49,700 nucleotides of DNA, from the NCBI GenBank assembly GCA_003153155.1, contig PLWV01000007.1, forward strand, positions 1 to 49,700, in the 5' to 3' direction. Source of the stretch: Gallionella sp. GTDB lineage: Bacteria; Pseudomonadota; Gammaproteobacteria; Burkholderiales; Gallionellaceae. Shown piece after piece: positions 44,621 through 49,700 of this stretch. Numbering within the stretch: the stretch's first letter is position 1; the number at the start of each line of letters is the position of its first letter. The notes beneath the pieces are model-generated. The model was not told the DNA's origin. It saw nothing but the letters and a program-made list of their open reading frames with translations, and made no database searches. The position numbers and the translations under genes are program-made.

Positions 44621-45841
44621 TTATTGGTAGCGCAACGCTTCTATCGGATCGAGTCGCGCTGCTTTGCGTGCCGGATAAAAGCCGAAGAAAATACCCACTG
44701 CCGCCGCGACGCTGAATGCCACAACGACCGAACTGCCCGAGATGATGACCATCGTGCCGGTCAACGCGTTGGCCAGCAGTGCGCCGCCGATTCCCAATAG
44801 CAGACCAATGAAACAACCGATCACTGAGATGATGATGGCTTCCAGCAGGAATTGCAGCAGGATGTCTTGTTCGCGCGCACCGATGGCCATGCGGATGCCG
44901 ATCTCGCGGGTGCGCTCGGTGACGGAAACCAGCATGATGTTCATGATGCCGATACCGCCGACCAGCAGCGAAACCGAGGCGATCGCACCGAGCAGCAGCG
45001 ACATGATGCGTGTGCTTTCTGCGGCGGAATCCGCTGCGGCGGTGAGGTTACGCAGGAAGAAGTCGCTATCCATGCCTTCACGTATCCGGTGTCGCTGTCG
45101 CAGCAGTTCAGTCATGGACTTTTCCACTTCAGGCATGATTTCCTGGGTAGTGGTCTGCACCATCATCATGCGCACCGAACCTGGAAACTGTGTGCCAAAT
45201 ACCTGGCGTTGCGCGGTGGTCAACGGAATGATGATGGTGTCGTCCTGATCGCGACCATCCATGCCCTGACCCTTGATAGCCAACGTTCCAAGAACGACGA
45301 ACGGGCTTTGCCGGATGCGGAAGGTCTTGCCGACCGGATCTTCATCGCCGAATAAGTTATCAGCAGCAGTTTTGCCGATCAGCGCGACACGCGTTGCCGA
45401 ACGCACGTCGGAATCAGTAAAGGCGTTCCCCGACCTCACCGGCCAGGAACGCGCATTCAGATAGGCTGGTGTCGTACCGAGGACGGAGGTGTTCCAGTTG
45501 TTCGGTCCATACACGATTTGCGCGCTGCCGGGATGTATCGGCGCGACGGCTTGCACGCCGGGCAGTTCGGCGATGGCATCCGCATCACCGACCGTCAAGG
45601 TGAAATTCCCTCCGCCGCCGGAGCGCACCCCGCCTGCGGAAATACTGCCGGAAAGCAGGATGAACAGGTTGCTGCCCATCGCAGCGATGGTTTGTTTGAT
45701 CGCATATTGAGCGCCTTGTCCGATCGACATCATCAGCACCACCGCGCCGACGCCTATCACCATGCCGAGCATGGTCAGCAGCGTGCGCAGACGATTGGCG
45801 CCCATCGCCCGCCAGGCTTCACCGAGCATCGCGAAAATCAT
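44621..45841 (-). CDS. MacB-type ABC permease
   Basis: A 406-residue FtsX/MacB-family permease: N-terminal helix after NRLRTLLTMLGMVIGVGAVV, a large periplasmic domain (about 45-270) and three C-terminal helices with GIGIMNIMLVSVTERTREIG. A glycine-rich turn (SGSISAGGVRSGGGGNF) lies in the periplasmic domain. The ATPase is encoded separately just upstream with a 4-base overlap. Confidence 0.93.
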   Translation of the reverse strand: MIFAMLGEAWRAMGANRLRTLLTMLGMVIGVGAVVLMMSIGQGAQYAIKQTIAAMGSNLFILLSGSISAGGVRSGGGGNFTLTVGDADAIAELPGVQAVAPIHPGSAQIVYGPNNWNTSVLGTTPAYLNARSWPVRSGNAFTDSDVRSATRVALIGKTAADNLFGDEDPVGKTFRIRQSPFVVLGTLAIKGQGMDGRDQDDTIIIPLTTAQRQVFGTQFPGSVRMMMVQTTTQEIMPEVEKSMTELLRQRHRIREGMDSDFFLRNLTAAADSAAESTRIMSLLLGAIASVSLLVGGIGIMNIMLVSVTERTREIGIRMAIGAREQDILLQFLLEAIIISVIGCFIGLLLGIGGALLANALTGTMVIISGSSVVVAFSVAAAVGIFFGFYPARKAARLDPIEALRYQ

Positions 45842-46545
45842 GCGGCAGCTCCTTCATGTTGCGTGGCTTGGTCGCTGACGATGCGTCCGTCGAAGAAACG
45901 CACCTGGCGTTGGGCATGGCGGGCGATATCTTCCTCGTGCGTGACCAGCACGATGGTGATGCCTTCGCGGTTCAGTTCCTCGAACAAGACCATGATTTCT
46001 TCGCTGGTACGGCTGTCCAGATTACCGGTGGGTTCATCGGCAAGGATCAGGCGCGGGCTGTTGACCAAGGCGCGCGCAATCGCCACGCGTTGTTGCTGGC
46101 CTCCGGAAATCTTGTTGGGTACGGAATCTGCATAGCTTCCAAGCCCGACTTTGACGAGCAGCTCGCGCGCCCGCTGCTGGCGTTCCTCGCGTTCCATCCC
46201 GCAATAGATCAGAGGCAGTGCGACATTGTCCAGCAGCGACATGCGCGGCAATAGATTGTATCCCTGAAATACAAAACCGATGGTACGGTTGCGCAGCAAG
46301 GCAAGTTCATCTTTGCCCAACTCAGCGACGCTACGCCCATCCAGAAAATAGCGGCCGGCACTGGGCTTGTCAAGACAGCCGAGGATATTCATAAAGGTGG
46401 ATTTTCCCGAGCCGGACGGACCCATGATTGCGACAAACTCACCGGCGACGATGGCGAGATTTACTTCCTTGAGCGCGGGAAACAATCCGGCAGATGTCTG
46501 GTAGGACTTGTGCAAGCCTTCGATGCGAATGACTGGGTCGCTCAT
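45838..46545 (-). CDS. MacB-type ABC transporter ATPase
   Basis: A 235-residue LolD/MacB-class ATPase. Walker A is GPSGSGKST, the signature is ISGGQQQRVAIARAL, Walker B is LILADEPTGNLD, and the H-loop is VLVTHE. It powers mechanotransmission by the neighbouring permease. Its start overlaps the macA stop and its stop overlaps the permease start. Confidence 0.95.
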   Translation of the reverse strand: MSDPVIRIEGLHKSYQTSAGLFPALKEVNLAIVAGEFVAIMGPSGSGKSTFMNILGCLDKPSAGRYFLDGRSVAELGKDELALLRNRTIGFVFQGYNLLPRMSLLDNVALPLIYCGMEREERQQRARELLVKVGLGSYADSVPNKISGGQQQRVAIARALVNSPRLILADEPTGNLDSRTSEEIMVLFEELNREGITIVLVTHEEDIARHAQRQVRFFDGRIVSDQATQHEGAAA

Positions 46546-47786
46546 CAGAACATTCTCATCGGCGGCCTGCTGCTGCTGGAACTTTTTGATTGGTCAGAAG
46601 CTTGCGCATCACCAACGATTATCTGGTCGCCCACCTTGAGTTCTCCGCTGACGATTTCGGTATTACGGTTGTCGGTGATGCCGAGCGTCACGCTGACCGG
46701 TTTTATTTCACCTTGCTCCAATACGTATACTTTGCCGGAAAATGCATCACGTTTGGGTTTGGTGCCACCCTGTGTGTCGCCGGGACGACCACCACTCTTC
46801 TGTGCGTCAGGCTTTTGGTTGATTACCGGGTTTTGATTTGCCGGGGGCTTTTGAATTTCGATGTTGGCGGGTTTAAAACGTAGCGCGGCATTGGGAACCA
46901 GCAGCACATCCTTGCGTTCGGCCACCGCGATATTCACATAAGCAGTCATACCGGGTAGCAAAATTTGCTCGGGATTGTCCACGTTGATCACCACATCATA
47001 GGTCACTACGTTTGATACAGTGGTCGGATTAAGGCGTACCATGTTGACCACGCCTTTAAAATTGCGGCTCGGGAAAGCATCCACGGTGAAGCGTACTGTC
47101 TGGCCTACGCGGATGCTGCCAATGTCCGCCTCGGCAAAATTGGAATCAATCTGCATCTTGGATAAATCCTGCGCGATCTTGAACAGTGTCGGGGTCTGCA
47201 AGCTGGCGGCAACGGTTTGACCGACATCCACCGAGCGGTCGACCACCACGCCGGACACCGGTGAACGGATCACCGAGTAGTCCAGGTTGGCGTGATCTTT
47301 TTCCACTGTCGCTTGCGCCAATTGCAACTGCGCTTTGGCGGATTCCTTGGCTTGCACTGCAGTATCCAACTCCTGGCGTGAGACATAGTCCTGCGCGAAT
47401 AAGCTGCGCAAACGTGTTTCGTTGGTAGTCGCCAATTCCAGCGAGGCGTTGGCACTTTGCACATTGGCCAAGCTCTCTTTTTGCTGCGCTGCAAGCAGGG
47501 CATCATCGAGTTCCAGCAAAATCTGCCCCTTCTCAACTTTGCTGTTGAAGTCCACATAGAGCTTCTTTACGGTGCCGGAAACCTGTGTGCCAACACTCAC
47601 CAGTGTCACCGGATTGATCGTGCCGTTGGCCGAGACGGTTTGGCTGATGTCGCCGTTTTCCGCGGCCTGCAAACGATATTGCTGCGGCGCGACCATGTAG
47701 AACTGCCAATAAGCGGCGATGCCGGCGCCGATGACGGCAACACCAAGAATAATCAAAGCAAGCGGAGAGCGGAATATTTTTCTCAT
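46545..47786 (-). CDS. MacA-type membrane fusion protein
   Basis: A 413-residue adaptor: an N-terminal anchor (LALIILGVAVIGAGIAAYW), a lipoyl domain (VSGTVKKLYVDFNSKVEKGQ), a long helical hairpin and beta domains. A proline/lysine/glycine-rich insert (about 320-360) and a serine-rich end (SSSSSRPPM) are variable regions. ATG 47786 fits the family start and overlaps the tolC-like stop in ATGA; a longer frame upstream lies within the tolC-like gene. Confidence 0.92.
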   Translation of the reverse strand: MRKIFRSPLALIILGVAVIGAGIAAYWQFYMVAPQQYRLQAAENGDISQTVSANGTINPVTLVSVGTQVSGTVKKLYVDFNSKVEKGQILLELDDALLAAQQKESLANVQSANASLELATTNETRLRSLFAQDYVSRQELDTAVQAKESAKAQLQLAQATVEKDHANLDYSVIRSPVSGVVVDRSVDVGQTVAASLQTPTLFKIAQDLSKMQIDSNFAEADIGSIRVGQTVRFTVDAFPSRNFKGVVNMVRLNPTTVSNVVTYDVVINVDNPEQILLPGMTAYVNIAVAERKDVLLVPNAALRFKPANIEIQKPPANQNPVINQKPDAQKSGGRPGDTQGGTKPKRDAFSGKVYVLEQGEIKPVSVTLGITDNRNTEIVSGELKVGDQIIVGDAQASDQSKSSSSSRPPMRMF

Positions 47787-49249
47787 GGCTGGGTTTTCTG
47801 TGGTAGAATTTCGCCGGGCTGTTGGCTGCCGGCATCCGACAAGGTTTGCAACAAGTTTGCATCCAGGCTTCCCACTGCTTGGGCGAGTGTGGCACGGCTG
47901 ATGTTCCAATCAAAGGTGGACTGAATACGTTGCTGTCGCGCGCTGGCTAGAGCACTTTGCGCATTCAGCACGTCCAGTATACTGCCCAAGCCAGCCTTGT
48001 AGCGACCAAGCGCGACGCGTGCCGATTGTTCCGCGCTGCTCAGCAAGTCAGCGGTAGTGCGCAATGATTGAGTCGCAGTGGTGAGGTTCTGATAAGCCGT
48101 CCAGACATCCAATGCCACTTGCAAACGCAATTGCTCCACTTGACCATTCTTGACATCCACTTGCGCCTCGGCAGCGCGCACGCGATAGGTCGTCGCATAT
48201 CCGGAAAAGATCGGCACACTCAAATTGATGCCGACAAATGAACCCTGTGAGTTGATCCCCGCGATATTGTATTGATTGGCTGAAACAGTCAATGAAATGG
48301 ATGGCCTGCCCGCCGCACGTGCCGCATCCGCGCTGGCTTCGGCAGCCTTCACCTGCGAGGCGGCGGCCTGTAAATCCGGGCGACGTTGACGCGCCTCTTC
48401 GATCAGCGCATTGATGTCACCCTCAAAGCTATTGGGTATCGCCATTGTATTCGCGGTTGCCAACGAGACATTCCGGTTGGCATCCAGTCCGAGCACGTTT
48501 GCCAAAGCGCCTTGCGCATTCTTCTGGTTGCCCTCAATGGTAATGCGATTCAGTGTGGCTTGCGAATAAGCAGTCTGAGCTTGCAGCTTGTCGGCAGGAG
48601 TTGCGCTTCCGGCGAGATAGCGTGCCTCGGCGGCGGCAAAACTCTCCTTGGCGGCGCGTTCCGATTCGAGCGCCGCATCGAGCGCGGCATAGGTCGCCTG
48701 TGCTTGGTAAAAGGCCTGCACCGCAGCAAGGAATACCGCTTGCACCGTGCTGTCTTGCGTGGCAATCGCAGCAGCGAGCAACTGGCGCGCATTTTCCAGA
48801 TTGGCAGCACGTGAGCCGAAGTCATAGAGCAGATAGGAGAGTGTCACGCTAACGTTGCGCTGATCCACACCGTTGGTACTTCCTGACAAAATGTGATTGG
48901 CAGTGGCACTCAATGCCGCGCTTGGTAGATAACTCGCCTTACTCACGCCAACCTGCGCCGCCTGCACCCGCGAACTCGCCCACGCCACACGGGTTTGCGG
49001 GTTGTTGCACAAAGCGAGGTTGACCACATCCAGCAGGCCTAAGAGCTTTTGGCTGGGCACCCGATTGAGCGCTGCTTTTGGCATGGGCTCCGAACACGGA
49101 TCGCCGACCGCGCCTTCCAAATGCAGCGCAGGTTTGAGCGGCAGCATCGCCTCGGTGTTGAACGGATCGGAAGTTTCTTCGGCCATGGCAAAGCCGCTCC
49201 AGAGATAGAGCAACGTAGCAAATAAAAAATATAGCGATTGATATGGCAT
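47783..49249 (-). CDS. TolC-family outer membrane channel with family B repeat
   Basis: A 488-residue outer membrane efflux protein. A signal peptide (ending GFAMA) precedes two OEP repeats rich in coiled coil, including NPQTRVAWASSRVQAAQVGV and VPIFSGYATTYRVRAAEAQ. Residues around 62-69 (RVPSQKLL) are encoded by a family B repeat just before the first conserved helix LLDVVNLALCNNP. ATG 49249 (MPYQSLYFL) gives a normal signal peptide; a TTG 24 bases upstream is an alternative. As first gene of the operon it can serve both pumps behind it. Confidence 0.92.
   Translation of the reverse strand: MPYQSLYFLFATLLYLWSGFAMAEETSDPFNTEAMLPLKPALHLEGAVGDPCSEPMPKAALNRVPSQKLLGLLDVVNLALCNNPQTRVAWASSRVQAAQVGVSKASYLPSAALSATANHILSGSTNGVDQRNVSVTLSYLLYDFGSRAANLENARQLLAAAIATQDSTVQAVFLAAVQAFYQAQATYAALDAALESERAAKESFAAAEARYLAGSATPADKLQAQTAYSQATLNRITIEGNQKNAQGALANVLGLDANRNVSLATANTMAIPNSFEGDINALIEEARQRRPDLQAAASQVKAAEASADAARAAGRPSISLTVSANQYNIAGINSQGSFVGINLSVPIFSGYATTYRVRAAEAQVDVKNGQVEQLRLQVALDVWTAYQNLTTATQSLRTTADLLSSAEQSARVALGRYKAGLGSILDVLNAQSALASARQQRIQSTFDWNISRATLAQAVGSLDANLLQTLSDAGSQQPGEILPQKTQP
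49045..49062 (-). repeat. Family B repeat inside the tolC-like gene
   Basis: Reverse complement reads GGGTGCCCAGCCAAAAGC, identical to the copy at 35945-35962. Here it is read in another frame and strand sense relative to its host than in the cyclase gene. Confidence 0.75.
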
Positions 49250-49478
49250 GAGAATGAAACGAATTCTAAGCAACCTTAAGTATCGGCGATTCGGATTTTT
49301 CGGACAATGGTTGTTTTGTAAGGAATTGTTTTCGATTCGCGTAGTTTATAGCCATGGTACAGTTTCTTGCGCTTTACAATACGACAATAAATAAATGCAG
49401 GGAACGACCATCGGTTCCTTATGAACTCTTTGAAATACACCCATCCGTCAGGTTTATTTCATATTGAAGGTCTTCAGC

Positions 49479-49507
49479 TTTACAAGCATAGGTCGCGTCA
49501 CTATAAT
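49479..49507 (+). promoter_or_regulatory. Promoter of the tRNA-Ala/tRNA-Glu unit
   Basis: TTTACA at 49479-49484 and TATAAT at 49502-49507 with a 17-base spacer. The tRNA starts 21 bases after the -10 box. The rest of the 49250-49527 gap has no supported gene; a divergent promoter for the tolC-like operon must lie there but was not pinned down. Confidence 0.75.
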
Positions 49508-49527
49508 GCGCGCTCTTTCGAGGTACC

Positions 49528-49603
<76 letters not shown>

Positions 49604-49624
49604 AAGAGCATTTTAAAAATCAAA

Positions 49625-49700
49625 GTCCCCATCGTCTAGAGGCCTAGGACATCGCCCTTTCACGGCGGTAACACGAGTTCGAATCTCGTTGGGGACGCCA
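49625..49700 (+). tRNA. tRNA-Glu(TTC)
   Basis: A 76-base cloverleaf ending at the window edge: acceptor GTCCCCA/TGGGGAC, anticodon loop CTTTCAC with TTC at 49659-49661, encoded GCCA end. Twenty-one bases separate it from tRNA-Ala, so both probably come from one transcript. Confidence 0.95.

Overview
This window looks like a chromosomal segment of a betaproteobacterium, most likely in the Nitrosomonadales/Gallionellaceae neighbourhood. That placement is inferred from gene content and protein style (surE-pcm-nlpD, map-glnD, many GGDEF/EAL proteins, tandem RND and MacAB pumps); no taxonomic marker gene is present. Most of the sequence is housekeeping, but it is dotted with short palindromic repeats that have entered intergenic spaces and, unusually, coding sequences.

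Region by region. 153-7290: an Fe-S assembly operon led by an Rrf2/IscR-like regulator with an IscR-type operator, then an A-type carrier, sufB, sufC, sufD, sufS, sufU, an Nfu-like protein and a Rieske protein, mostly joined by 4-base overlaps. 7291-9720: a gene-poor stretch with an HD-GYP phosphodiesterase, a 33-residue membrane peptide and a strong promoter without a convincing gene. 9721-14861: tRNA-Pro(GGG), an MHS-family transporter, surE-pcm-nlpD and a radical SAM protein. 15086-17845: chromate module (chrA, ChrB C-terminal-domain protein) followed by a DUF3025 protein that carries an in-frame palindromic repeat. 18148-20157: rep helicase. 20202-27023, minus strand: a four-gene MukBEF-like MksFEBG/Wadjet plasmid-defence operon and a probable DUF6516/HVO_A0114-type toxin-antitoxin pair. 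27229-30736: guaB and guaA separated by a four-helix-bundle (IVP/S23) gene bracketed by inverted repeats. 31132-36113: two diguanylate-cyclase loci, the second linked to a PstS-like periplasmic protein and a truncated porin-like gene. 36140-40037, minus: glnD and map, separated by a roughly 580-bp array of hairpin repeats. 40206-49249, minus: a six-gene export operon (TolC, MacA, MacB ATPase, MacB permease, a second fusion protein, an RND pump). 49528-49700: tRNA-Ala(GGC) and tRNA-Glu(TTC).

The most interesting signal is a dispersed hairpin family (called family A here). Its units start near TAACCA, end near TGGCTA, and have a GACT/AGTC clamp with inner stem arms that differ between units but stay complementary. 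Units lie between map and glnD, beside the guaB promoter, after guaA, inside a REP-like element and inside the DUF3025 gene; one provides the first codons of glnD. A second short family (family B, core GGGTGCCCRGMCAAAAG) also sits in frame inside a GGDEF domain and in the tolC-like gene. Both behave like Rickettsia palindromic elements, that is, repeats tolerated within proteins.
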